A stretch of DNA of 64,000 nt, from NCBI GenBank assembly GCA_001643675.2, contig LSRY02000005.1, positions 1,056,501-1,120,500 on the forward strand, given 5' to 3'. Positions 11,061 to 20,735 of this stretch are shown piece by piece; positions within the stretch are counted from its first letter, which is position 1; every line of letters starts with the position of its first letter. This DNA is from Monocercomonoides exilis. Taxonomy: Eukaryota; Preaxostyla; Oxymonadida; Polymastigidae. Under the pieces are notes generated by a model, which saw only the letters and a list, made by a program, of their open reading frames with translations, did not search any database and had not been told where the DNA came from. A program made the translations under genes and the position numbers.

Positions 11061-12671
11061 TTACATTTTCTCGCTTTTTGAGAAGATTTTTGATTTTGAA
11101 TTTGATTTATTCTGTCCGCTTAACTTTCCTCTAGAAGTTGGCAAGTGGTGCGATTTGGCTGACGAATGAGAAGAAATAGTAGTAATCTTTATGGATCTTT
11201 TTTGCTGAACAATTACCCTTTTTTGGCTCGGTCGAACATTATGTTTTATGCCATTCGGTGCGGAAGAAACCGAATGTTTACTTACATTTTTGCGTGCTTT
11301 CTTTTTTTTCAATGTGCCGCTTGCTTTCTTTGTGCGCAATAATTGCTTTGATTCTGATTGGAAACGATGCGAATTAAGTTCTGTTGCTGTCGCAGATTTA
11401 GAAGAAGAAAGATGAGTCTCAAATGTCACTTTCTTTTGTTCTCTATGCTCATCTGTTTCGCTTTTGCGATCTTCAACAGATGGGCTCTCACGATCAAAAC
11501 AAAGTGAAGAACTTTGAACGCAACCTGAACTTTTAGGCAGAATCGAATGCTCATCGAAAGAACATATACCACACGTGGATGATGATCGTTGAGGAACAGG
11601 ACAAAATGTTGAGGTAGTATCAGAAGCATAACGAGGTAAAGATGGTGGATATTGTTGCAAGCAGAAATCATCCACTTGCTCACTTAGAGAATGAAACTTA
11701 ATAGAAGAAGACGAAACTGTGTGTTCATTGTGCAAGCTACTTTTTGATGAACCTCTTCCACAGGCAAACGGAATTTGGCAGTCGCAAAGCGCCTCACAAT
11801 CGGAATCAGATGTTTCATCTGACATGATAATCAAACAGCTTGGAAAAGAAATCCATTCGTAAACATCATGAAAAGACTTCTTTTCTGGCACGCGTAATAA
11901 AAACTCGAAAGGAAGAGTCTAAAATCACAAGAACATCAATCAAACAAATTGAATGCAGCACAAATAACATATCACAATTAGGTTAAAATGAGGATACAAA
12001 CCTGTGGTGTGTACTTATTATCGGAAGTGAATATTCCACCAACAAAAATTGTTGAGCACAATTGTAATGATTTCATTTGTGAGTACATTCGCGAAAAATA
12101 CATTTTGGAAATTTCCACAAGGTCAAGGCAAATCACTGTCCATCTTTCTTGACGAAGCATAATTGGGAGTGATAAAGAAAATTCAGTACTCTATTCAACA
12201 ATATCATTGTTCAATTATAAACTTTAAAAATAGTCTGGAAGAAATGGCAAACTTTTGGTGCAACAAAAAGATTTCCAAGCGTTATGCGATAGCAGAGTTC
12301 ATCATCTAAGATTATGTCAAAGTTCATCGAATAAGAATTCGGAGATGGTTTTGGTATTTTGCACTGAAAAAAACGATTAATTTTCCGTTAATTCAAAAAT
12401 AAGTCAAGCCTGGATATATATATATCTACCAGTTAGCCCAAGTGGTTTTTTAATGCTCGAAGGAGGAAACCTTATATAATTATTTGCAGAAATAGATCCA
12501 AATATTCTCAAGCATTTCTTTGAGAGTTGAGCATCCTAGAAATGTATAAATCTCACTAAAATTTTTAAGCATTCTGAAATAAAAATACCATCACTTCCGA
12601 TACATCACCACAATGAATTTTTTGCCCATTTGAAAACGTTTTTAATACGTTTACATAAGGAAGTTGCCAAT
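11061..12671 (-). CDS. WDR90: CFA20 (DUF667) domain protein, N-terminal half of a WDR90/POC16-like protein
   Basis: Five minus-strand exons join in frame: 12671-12589, 12535-12410, 12363-12253, 12190-12002 and 11918-11061, about 454 residues plus an unresolved start exon. The first ~200 residues read as a CFA20 domain in the WDR90 style: WQLPYVNVLKTF...GDVSEV, then SISANNYIRFPPSS, KKPLGLTGRYIYI, ITLGNLFVAPK, STEFSLSLPIML, RWTVICLDLVEI, the LC...IFTSDNKYTPQ segment, and WISFPS. CFA20 domains bind axonemal and centriolar microtubules. The last ~250 residues are Ser/Lys-rich and disordered-looking, with no domain. The second intron (12364-12409) has a GC-AG border; with that border the protein keeps alignment with the family. 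The next gene on the strand carries the WD40 repeats that would follow in WDR90. The 5' end needs a small upstream exon because a stop precedes 12671 in frame. Confidence 0.8.
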
Positions 12672-13050
12672 CTCAAAAAGACATACAAAAAAATATATCA
12701 ATATTATTTTTAATTTAAATTCTTCGATGCTTTAATATAAAATACAAACGAGCTGAAAACATCAAAAACAAAAATATTTAATTTTTTTATTCATATGAAT
12801 AATATAACATTTCTCCAAATGTGTTCATTTCTTGTTTCAATTTTAATAATCATATAAATATCCAAACTGAATTTCTTTCATCTGAGTTGAATCGAACCAT
12901 ATTTATTATTTTAATACTTATTTTTGTTCAACATCAAAAATAACGGAATCAGAACGGAAAATACTGGTAAATTTTCTATATACACTTAAAAATCAAGTAA
13001 CAAATATTATTTGTCCAATTTAAAAATGTTTTTGATTTTTACAAAAAAAG
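12672..13050. other. Divergent intergenic region, probably bidirectional promoter plus missing 5' exons
   Basis: AT-rich DNA between the CFA20 gene (-) and the coiled-coil gene (+). Both need a short upstream coding exon or a start that I cannot place here. No repeat seen. Confidence 0.45.
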
Positions 13051-15678
13051 GAGAGTTTCTCGAAGGAAGAATTATTTCTTAATCGTGCCACAAAAAGTAA
13101 CTGTCCTTATAATTTAGCGTCCATACGGCTTCCTGTTTCTATTGAACGTTCAAAAGAATACGAATGTGCTAATGACCAGTTTAAGCAATCAACTTTTCTT
13201 CTTGATTCGTTATCGTCCTGTCCATTTCCACTAACTATTAGTCATTATTCCACAACTGCAAATACACCTTCTTTGTATAGTAAACGTTTTTTTACCTCGA
13301 CCATTAGTCGCTGCTGCGTATCTGTTTCTGAGGATATCACTCCAGCATTTATTTCTGGAAAAATTGACCAAACTCAGCAAAAACCGTTCACTGTTTTTGG
13401 AAATTCAGATTCATCATCTTCTTTTCCATCTGCTAAATCAGATCCACCATTTGAGATGTTTTTGACAAATGATTTGGAAAGGCCTAATAAGATTGACGAA
13501 AGAATTCCTTTGCAAATGAACAAACCAATCATCCATTCAAGTGAACCCAAAGCATGCCATTCAAAAAGTTTTAATAATCCATCTAAAGGTGATGAAGGTC
13601 CATTGATTTTTGAAGACGATTTCAAGAAGGATGCCGCTGAACAAAAAACTCGCAAACCATATGATGCAATAGTTATGGTTGGTTATGAAATGTTGAATGA
13701 ATTCAGATCGAAAATGACAGATGAAAATAATTCCAATAATGAAATACATAATTGTTCAAAAATACTTGAAGGATCAGAGAAAAAAAGCACGAACAATAAC
13801 TTCAATTTTGCTCCTGGAATTTGTGAATTTGCTTTCAACGACAAAATGGAAATAGAACAAGACAAGCCATTCAATATGGGCCAACAATGCAGTGCATCAG
13901 CGCTGCTGCAAACGTCAGATTCGTTATCATCTTATAAATCAACTGGATCTTTGGCAACTTCCATTTCTTCTGGATTATCTCACTCTTCTTCATCTTCTTC
14001 CCAGGCACTTGATCAGCATGTACTTGATGGAATCATCCATTGGAAGCCTTCTCAATTTGCTCAGCAGCAGATATGCAGCGATTCTGTATGCATCATTGAA
14101 GGGAAGAGGGTGAGCACATACTTGGAAGTGCAGAAAAAGCAAATGATGGAAAATTGGAAGAAACAAGAAATTGAAATGAAGAAAAAAATCGAAGAATTAT
14201 GCTTAAAAATTCATGATGGAAAAGAAGAAAAATGTGCAATGGAACAGTTTGGAGATGAGTATCACTCACAGGCACCTAAAACAGAGAACAAAAGCGATTG
14301 TTTGAGCGATGTCTCTGAAATTCAGTTGCTTCAAAGAAAAAAACAAGAAAAAATAGTGGAGACATACAAGAGAAAGATGCTTCGTAAACGAGTGAAAGAA
14401 GCAATTCGATTTTGGAGGATGTTTGATGTTTGGGTGAAGAACGATTGGTTTGCTGAAAGAGGAATAGTCGAAGGAGATGCTGAAACATACGAAGAGCAAG
14501 AATTGTGGGAAGCAGCGGAATCTGAAGAGCTTGGAAGAATGAGGAAACCTGCCAAATTCGAATGGGCTGAAGATAGAGATACGGAAGGAGTAACACTAGA
14601 AGAGATGAAGAATTACTTGAAGGGTGTAGATGAAAACGGAGCATGCGACAAAAGTGAAAGTTTAGAAATTTTGATTCGCAGAGCAGAAGACAGCATTAAG
14701 AAAGAAATTGAGCGAAACGAAAAAAGTTGTGTGGAAAGATGTTTTGAAATAAAACAAAAACGATTACTCAGAAAAACTGGAACAAGCATTAAATGGAAAA
14801 ATGTTAACACACTTATGGGAGAATCTACAGGGAGCAATGAACGTGATAAAAACGTTGTTGCAATAAATAAGTTTGACACTGAAAATGCTGATGCAACAAA
14901 ACCAAACGAATTGGATAAACAAATGGATAGAGGAATGCTTTATCAGTCTTCTGTTGCTGACTTGCATCTGAATGAAGACTTAAACATCAAAGGGCTGGTT
15001 ACCAGAGATGCGTTTGTACCAAGGAATTCGTTGTATAAGAAATTTGTCAATACTCAAAAAACTGCAACGCATGGCATTACCAATTGGCATAGCAATCTTT
15101 TCTCTTCATCAAGAATTACATCATTAATGAATTCTCAAAAGCAATCCTTATATCAGAGGCTGTTATGGGGACTTTTTTTGCCTCATGATTACGCATGCAA
15201 ATATGAGCACGTAAACTCTGAAAATCTTCTTAGAAATTTGCTTCGATTTCAAAATTCATTTGACAGAAAAGAATATTCGATTTCTCATATGCCTCAGATT
15301 TGGAAGCAAGATTTAGTTGAAATGTGCGATCAACTGCCTAACTGTGACTATTTACAACGATCAAACGAAAACTCTGATTACAACACAGCAATTTCTGTAT
15401 CATTTTTCTTATCTAGCAATTCTTTCACAAGAAAAAGAGAGAAACTGAAAGAAGACAAAAAGCGAAAAATAAAACTGTGTAGCATGAAGAATAACATTTA
15501 CAATATGAAAGAAAGACTATTTCACAAAACTCCACCACAGAAAAAATGGCTATGGACGTTCGACGAAATGAATCTGAGCTTCAAGAAGCAATGGAAAAAG
15601 TGGTTTTGGGGAAAAGGTACAGTGAGCCCTCCGTCTTTCGAGGAACACAAAAATCCTTTTAAATTATGTTCAAATTAA
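13051..15678 (+). CDS. Unknown charged, coiled-coil-containing protein
   Basis: The frame is open from 13036 to TAA at 15676-15678, but the first in-frame ATG (about 13456) lies well inside it. I therefore place an acceptor AG at 13049-13050 and assume an unresolved upstream exon, giving about 875 residues. The N-terminal third is Ser/Thr/Asn-rich. A charged, probably helical segment follows (about 14110-14440: KKQMMENWKKQEIEMKKKIE, QRKKQEKIVETYKRKMLRKR). Next is a Trp- and Glu-rich stretch (FWRMFDVWVKNDWF, EQELWEAAESEELG), and a basic C-terminus with aromatic clusters (KKWLWTFDEM, KQWKKWFWGKG). No signal peptide, membrane segment or known domain is visible. Frame length and codon texture make it a convincing gene of unknown function, divergent from the CFA20 gene. 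Confidence 0.7.
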   Translation, partial: ESFSKEELFLNRATKSNCPYNLASIRLPVSIERSKEYECANDQFKQSTFLLDSLSSCPFPLTISHYSTTANTPSLYSKRFFTSTISRCCVSVSEDITPAFISGKIDQTQQKPFTVFGNSDSSSSFPSAKSDPPFEMFLTNDLERPNKIDERIPLQMNKPIIHSSEPKACHSKSFNNPSKGDEGPLIFEDDFKKDAAEQKTRKPYDAIVMVGYEMLNEFRSKMTDENNSNNEIHNCSKILEGSEKKSTNNNFNFAPGICEFAFNDKMEIEQDKPFNMGQQCSASALLQTSDSLSSYKSTGSLATSISSGLSHSSSSSSQALDQHVLDGIIHWKPSQFAQQQICSDSVCIIEGKRVSTYLEVQKKQMMENWKKQEIEMKKKIEELCLKIHDGKEEKCAMEQFGDEYHSQAPKTENKSDCLSDVSEIQLLQRKKQEKIVETYKRKMLRKRVKEAIRFWRMFDVWVKNDWFAERGIVEGDAETYEEQELWEAAESEELGRMRKPAKFEWAEDRDTEGVTLEEMKNYLKGVDENGACDKSESLEILIRRAEDSIKKEIERNEKSCVERCFEIKQKRLLRKTGTSIKWKNVNTLMGESTGSNERDKNVVAINKFDTENADATKPNELDKQMDRGMLYQSSVADLHLNEDLNIKGLVTRDAFVPRNSLYKKFVNTQKTATHGITNWHSNLFSSSRITSLMNSQKQSLYQRLLWGLFLPHDYACKYEHVNSENLLRNLLRFQNSFDRKEYSISHMPQIWKQDLVEMCDQLPNCDYLQRSNENSDYNTAISVSFFLSSNSFTRKREKLKEDKKRKIKLCSMKNNIYNMKERLFHKTPPQKKWLWTFDEMNLSFKKQWKKWFWGKGTVSPPSFEEHKNPFKLCSN

Positions 15679-15772
15679 TGTATTTTTTAAACCTTCGGGT
15701 GATTTATAAACCTGAATTGTTTTCATTTAATTAATCAAAAAAATTTTTTCCCCTAAGCAATCATGCGTTTGT

Positions 15773-15773
<1 letters not shown>

Positions 15774-15820
<47 letters not shown>
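15774..15820 (+). repeat. Uninterrupted A tract (47 nt)
   Basis: Homopolymer A run about 95 bp downstream of the coiled-coil gene and 21 bp before a hairpin element. It could be a retroposition tail, a slippage product or an assembly-length artefact. Confidence 0.8.
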
Positions 15821-15822
<2 letters not shown>

Positions 15823-15841
15823 ATGTGATAAATTATAAACA

Positions 15842-16049
15842 TGGCTGATCCTTTTTGAAATCATACTTTCGTTCGAGTTTTGATCAAAAATTTTATCTCA
15901 ATGGGATTTATATGAAAATGAACTTAAACTGATAATACATATTGTTCATGATGTTGTTATTACAGAAACAAATTTTGACACAAATCCCATTGAGATTATA
16001 ATTTTGATCAAAACTCGAACGAAAGCATGATTTCAAAAAGGATCAGCCA
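15842..16049. repeat. Foldback element with 68-bp arms
   Basis: The left arm 15842-15909 (starts TGGCTGATCC) is the near-perfect reverse complement of 15982-16049 (ends GGATCAGCCA). The arms flank a ~72-bp centre. It has no coding capacity. Confidence 0.85.
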
Positions 16050-16057
16050 CATTATCA

Positions 16058-16926
16058 ATGAGCTCGGCAAATTCGCATTATATCGGACATCGAAAAATTG
16101 ATTTAATTGTTGATAGAAATGTTTATTAATCAAATATATTCATGTTTCGGTTATATAAAAAGCGCGGAAGTTAGTCAAAATCAGGCTAAAAATTTTTCTT
16201 TTTCAAAAAAATATAATTGTGGGTTAATGAAAAAAGTTGAAAAATCGAAAAAATTGTCAACTGTAATGATTCATCTTCTCGTTCTGATGAATCTGCGCCA
16301 TTAGACAATCCCAAGCCATCACTTTTAGGATAAATTTAACAAATGTGATGTTAAAAAAATTAAAAAAAATGAAAAAAAGGAAATGTGCAGTTGGATTTGA
16401 ACCATTGACCATATTATTAATACAAGAAAAATCCTAACAACATGACCATTGCTTCACTCAAAAGGATTTTATTCAAAATTATTCTTTTATTTTTTTACCC
16501 TAACCCTAAAACAAAACAAAATTCAAAAAAGTTGATTCAAATTCAAACACTAACCCTAAAGCCACATTTGAAACGAAAATTGATAGAGAAATGAAAACCT
16601 AAAAAAAAAAACAATAGGTTTGTCAAATTTTTCCGAAAACTGTTTCTGTGAACCCTCTTCATTAATAAATGCAAAAATTCAATAAAAAACTGAAATTCAC
16701 ATTTGTCTTGAAAAAGCTATTAAAGAACTTTATCTGTTTTTCAATAACACAAATTAGGAATTGACCCAAAATTGTAATATTTTCGAAATATTTTTTGTTT
16801 TTTTAGAAAATGTTTTCCGCGCATTAAAACTATTTTTAAATTGAATGAAATACATATTAAAGTATGTTAGAAGCAAAAAAACAAGAATTTAGGTTGTCCG
16901 ATATAACGCGATTATGCCATGAGCTC
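16058..16926. mobile_element. Non-autonomous element with ~33-bp terminal inverted repeats
   Basis: The left end 16058-16090 (ATGAGCTC, then GCATTATATCGGACA) recurs inverted at 16894-16926 (TGTCCGATATAA, then GAGCTC), with several mismatches. No transposase frame lies within the ~870 bp. It abuts the foldback element at 15842-16049. Confidence 0.6.
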
Positions 16927-17378
16927 TCTCAACAAAATTCTTCTGATATTTTCATGTATTGCTTCTTTGTCGAAAGCATCATCATTCAAAATGTGGGATC
17001 TGAGAAATCTTCTTTTTCCTGACTTTTCATCAACAAAAAAATTTTTTTTCGAAATTATTAATGGAACAGTTTAAATCGTTGTGTGCATATTTTATCTTGA
17101 CCACAAAAATTTTTCTCATCCCTTTTTTTGAAATTTTCTGAAGCCTTTTTTTAGCTAAGCTAAGGTTTGAAACAAAAAATCAATAAGTTAACTTTTTTAT
17201 CATTATTATTTACAACTTTCTGTTATTTAATTTTTTGTTGATTTTTAGTTCATAAAAATTGTTATTATTTTTTCAATTTTAGTTCCCAGATCAAAGACTT
17301 GCTGGTAATGAAGTGAATGTTTTATACAAAATGTTAAAGCCACAACATCGCAATTCAACATTCATATGATAAAAATTA

Positions 17379-17874
17379 TTTTGAAAACTTCCTTATGTTT
17401 TATTTTCAAATAAAATAAAATAAACATATTTTCATTAAATTTTCGTTCACACTTATAAAACTTCACTGTCATAGAAATTGTGATACTGTTTTGGTTTTGA
17501 TATCCATTTAAGTGAAGTTTTTCAAACGGGAACAGAAATTTGATAAAAATATGGGGCAAAATATTTTTCTTCAGGCATTTTCATAGAAAAAATATGAACG
17601 TTTCATTAACTTTTTGAGATCAAAAAACATCATATAAACGTGTCCATTTTTTGACATTTGTGAAATATTGGAAAACTTGATGTTTTGATTTCAACGATGC
17701 ATGTAAACCGATCTGAAAATCAATTTTTTTTGAAATCTGAGAAAGTTTAAAAAATAGTTACAAGTGAAGCAATTTTTTCTACGCTTTGTGCAAAAACAGC
17801 TTGAAAGTCCGTATTTTCCCCCATATGAAAATTTTGTTTTTTTTTGAAAATTAAACATAAGGAAGTTTTCAAAA
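17379..17874. mobile_element. Small inverted-repeat element, family shared with 48.4 and 56.0 kb
   Basis: The terminal inverted repeat TTTTGAAAACTTCC...ATGTTT (17379-17400) returns inverted at 17853-17874. The interior 17568-17830 is recognisably the same sequence as 48406-48665 and 56040-56300, including the tracts TCAGGCATTTTC, TTTTTGA...TCAAAAAAC, GAAATCTGAGAAAG and GCTTGAAAGTCC. It is non-coding. Confidence 0.65.
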
Positions 17875-17882
17875 AAAAATAG

Positions 17883-18157
17883 CCATATATATGGGTGATT
17901 ATTTTTGAAATCATATTATTTCATACAATAATTTCGGTGCAAAAATATTTTTTGAATATCAATAAAAAAAATTGAAAAGTGAAAAGGCTCATTGAATGGA
18001 TTTTAATCTTTGATTCGGAAAAACCATTTATTTTTAAAAACAATTATCATGCTTTTTCTCTTTTGAATTAAAAATTTCTTTCAAAATACTAACAATTTTT
18101 GAAAAATCATCACCCCGATAAAAGATATGATTTCAAAAATAATCATCCATATATATA
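17883..18157. repeat. Foldback element with ~33-bp arms
   Basis: CCATATATATGGGTGATTAT at 17883, continuing into TTTTTGAAATCATA, is mirrored at 18126-18157. The inner part TTTTTGAAATCAT also occurs in the arms of the 15842-16049 hairpin, so the two may be related. Confidence 0.55.
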
Positions 18158-18867
18158 TATTTTATTGTTTTTAACTTTTTCAATGAAATTTTTGATCATT
18201 TTTTCTCATTTCACTGTTTTTGAATAAAACACAGTTTTCGAAATAAATATGAATTTGTGTTTATTTTTAAGCATATAAAAAATTAAAACAAGGTGTTATT
18301 TATTGTATATTTTTGTTAAATTCCGAAATGAAAAAGAATTGAACAAGAATTTGAAGCGAAATGGTTGAACATATGAAAATTTTGATCTGAAAATTGTTCG
18401 TCATATTTGGATGTTTAGTTGTTTTTTCTTTGAAATTTTTTTTCATAACAAATTTATTTTTGTTTCGTTTCAAAGAATTTCAAAACAAAAGAATATTTGA
18501 TTAGAAAATTATATTTTTTTGAAAAATGCGTGAAATGAGAAAAAATGTTAAAAAAACTAATTGAGAAAGTTTTAAACAACAAAATCATATAAAAAAAGAA
18601 ACAATAAATTATGAAATTAAAACTAAATACTTCTGATAATAAGTATTCGATGGAAAAGCAGCAAGTCAATGATCAATATGAAAAAAATTATTATAATCCT
18701 TGATCTTTTTGTCAAATATGAAAAATTGAAAAAATATTTCAAAATAATTAGATTATTATATAGCAAACAGTTCTGGTTATTTTTAATTTTTAACAGGCTT
18801 GTGTGCAGCTGCTAACAAGGGGAAAAAAAAAAGTGTCTTGATAAAGAAAAAAGGTCAAGATAAAATC

Positions 18868-19313
18868 ATAGTCCTATATAATTTCATCGGTTTTTGCACA
18901 ACTATTTGTGACTATATCCGATTATGATAATATACAATTCTGCTTTTCACTGAAAAAAATTAAAATTTATTTATTGATTAATAAAATTAGTGTCAATTTT
19001 TTCATTTTTAGAAAATTCTTCACAAAAGCACTTTTTTCACTTGTAAAAGCTATTTTCATCATTAATTTGCATCATTCAGATTTATTTATATTCTATTTGG
19101 AAAAATCAAATTGTCGAAATTTTTGATCAAAAAATCGATTTTTCATTGATAAAATCACCAATGATACTAAAAAATGAAATTAAATAATTTCATCCCTGCG
19201 ATTATATGTGATGAAAAATGAATGAAAAACAATCAAAAAATGTCGGTGCATCAAAAAATGTGACAATAAACGATATTGATTATATTTGACGTGTTTTTAT
19301 CCGGTTTAGACTG
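18868..19313. mobile_element. Pogo/Tc1-like MITE, degenerate copy
   Basis: Reverse-orientation relative of the element at 59419-59868. It shares the TTTTTGCACAACT...TTTGTGACTATATCCGAT interior and ends in ATCCGGTTTAGACTG followed by TA. The left end is eroded. There is no transposase frame. Confidence 0.6.
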
Positions 19314-19525
19314 TACTGCATAATTTAACGTTTTAAATGCATTCATGAAAAATTTTTCAAAGACTGTGCAATAACTTTTATATGTTCACTAACAAAAATG
19401 CAAAAAAAAATTTCTTATTGAAAAATTTGACAGAAAAAATATTTTATCAAAAATAATCACACATATTATGGGTTATTCTTTTTGAAAAGACGCAAATGTT
19501 TAATAACTTGGTCAAATAAAAGAAT

Positions 19526-19952
19526 AGTCAAGCTCGGTTTTAATCACAATCCATTTTGCATGATTTTTTGTGATTATAACCGAACTTAATTATAACCGAA
19601 CCATCTTTTTCTTTGAAAAGTTTTTCCGAAAATTTTTTTATTGAAGATAATTAAAGAAAAATTTCAATATTTATTTAAATCCACACATTTGTGTCGATTT
19701 TTCAATATATAATGTTAAAACGTGAAATATTGTTCATTATAAAGCAGGAAAAAACAACTTTCATTTTCAGAAAAATTTCAAAATAGACAGAATAATACAC
19801 ATAAATTTTCAAAACTTTTGATTATCCACGATTTTAGTGTGCTTATAACAGATGAAATTGCACATAAAAAATGCAAAATTTATCGATACACGAAAAAATG
19901 TGATTATTCGCGGTCTTGATAACGACCGAGGTGATTATAACCCAGCTTCACT
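19526..19952. mobile_element. Related MITE-like element
   Basis: AGTCAAGCTCGGTTTTAATC at 19526 pairs imperfectly with the inverted copy ending at 19952 (GATTATAACCCAGCTTCACT). Internal GTGATTATAACC motifs echo the neighbouring element, so it is probably a diverged relative. Confidence 0.5.
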
Positions 19953-20735
19953 TCATTTTCTTTTTATTTTTTTTGGTCATTTTTAGGAATTGAATTTTCA
20001 AACTCTATCATTTTGCAAATAAGAATACACAAACCTATTTGATATGAGTATCAGTACATTGTGGAAAATTTTGATGGATTGACAACAATAAATGATCAAA
20101 TAATTGCCATTTTCATAAAACCCAGATATAAAACATTGGCGACTTTTCAAAAAAAACTATATGAACATATTTCGCCTTTCAGTGGATGGGACGTAATTTT
20201 TTGGAACAAAACACAGTTTTTTTAATTTATGAACATTTTTCGCCCTCGAAAAAAGTCGTAGGAAATAAATAGGAAAGTATTATAACATATTTTTCCTCAA
20301 ATTATTTGAGACAAACATTATGATTTTGTCATTTTATCACACACATTTTTTTTCTTTATCAGTTTTTCTTTGAATTTTTCTTATCTTATCTTTTTTTTTT
20401 CTTTTCTGTTTTCTTTTTCTTTTTTTTCTTTTCGTTTGCTTGTTTGTTTATATGATTGTTTTCATAAATTTAATATTTTTCTATCTTTGTAATTTTCTAA
20501 CAAAAATTAACCAACTTTCTTTATCTGATCTTTCTTTATCGTGAAAAACTTTCAAAAAGAAACATCTTCACTGAAAAATTGTAATACAGATTCAATTCAT
20601 TTTTTAAATGAAAAAGAGGAAGAAAAGGAATGAACTTCGAGATTTGCTTTTCTCAATAATAACAAATTGCTTTGCTTTTCAAAAGATATATAACGATTTA
20701 ATTGCTTCCCCATAAGAAGTTTTTTATTTTTACGA

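Larger units (their letters stand above)
15679..20735. other. 5-kb gene-free region rich in small inverted-repeat elements
   Basis: Very AT-rich. Open frames here are short and lack family resemblance. The region holds an A tract, a 68-bp-arm hairpin, and at least four elements bounded by inverted repeats, listed separately. A double CCCTAA (16497-16508) with a further CCCTAA nearby is the only telomere-like sequence. From 20300 to 20735, just before the giant gene, it is T-rich with no feature I can name. Confidence 0.6.

Noticed and set aside
16386-16455. tRNA-like stretch (minus strand reads GGTTCAAATCC like a T-loop)
   Set aside because: T stem is mismatched and no convincing acceptor stem or anticodon arm can be formed; chance or a decayed relic.
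16495-16560. CCCTAACCCTAA as an internal telomere
   Set aside because: Only two or three repeat units; too short to claim.
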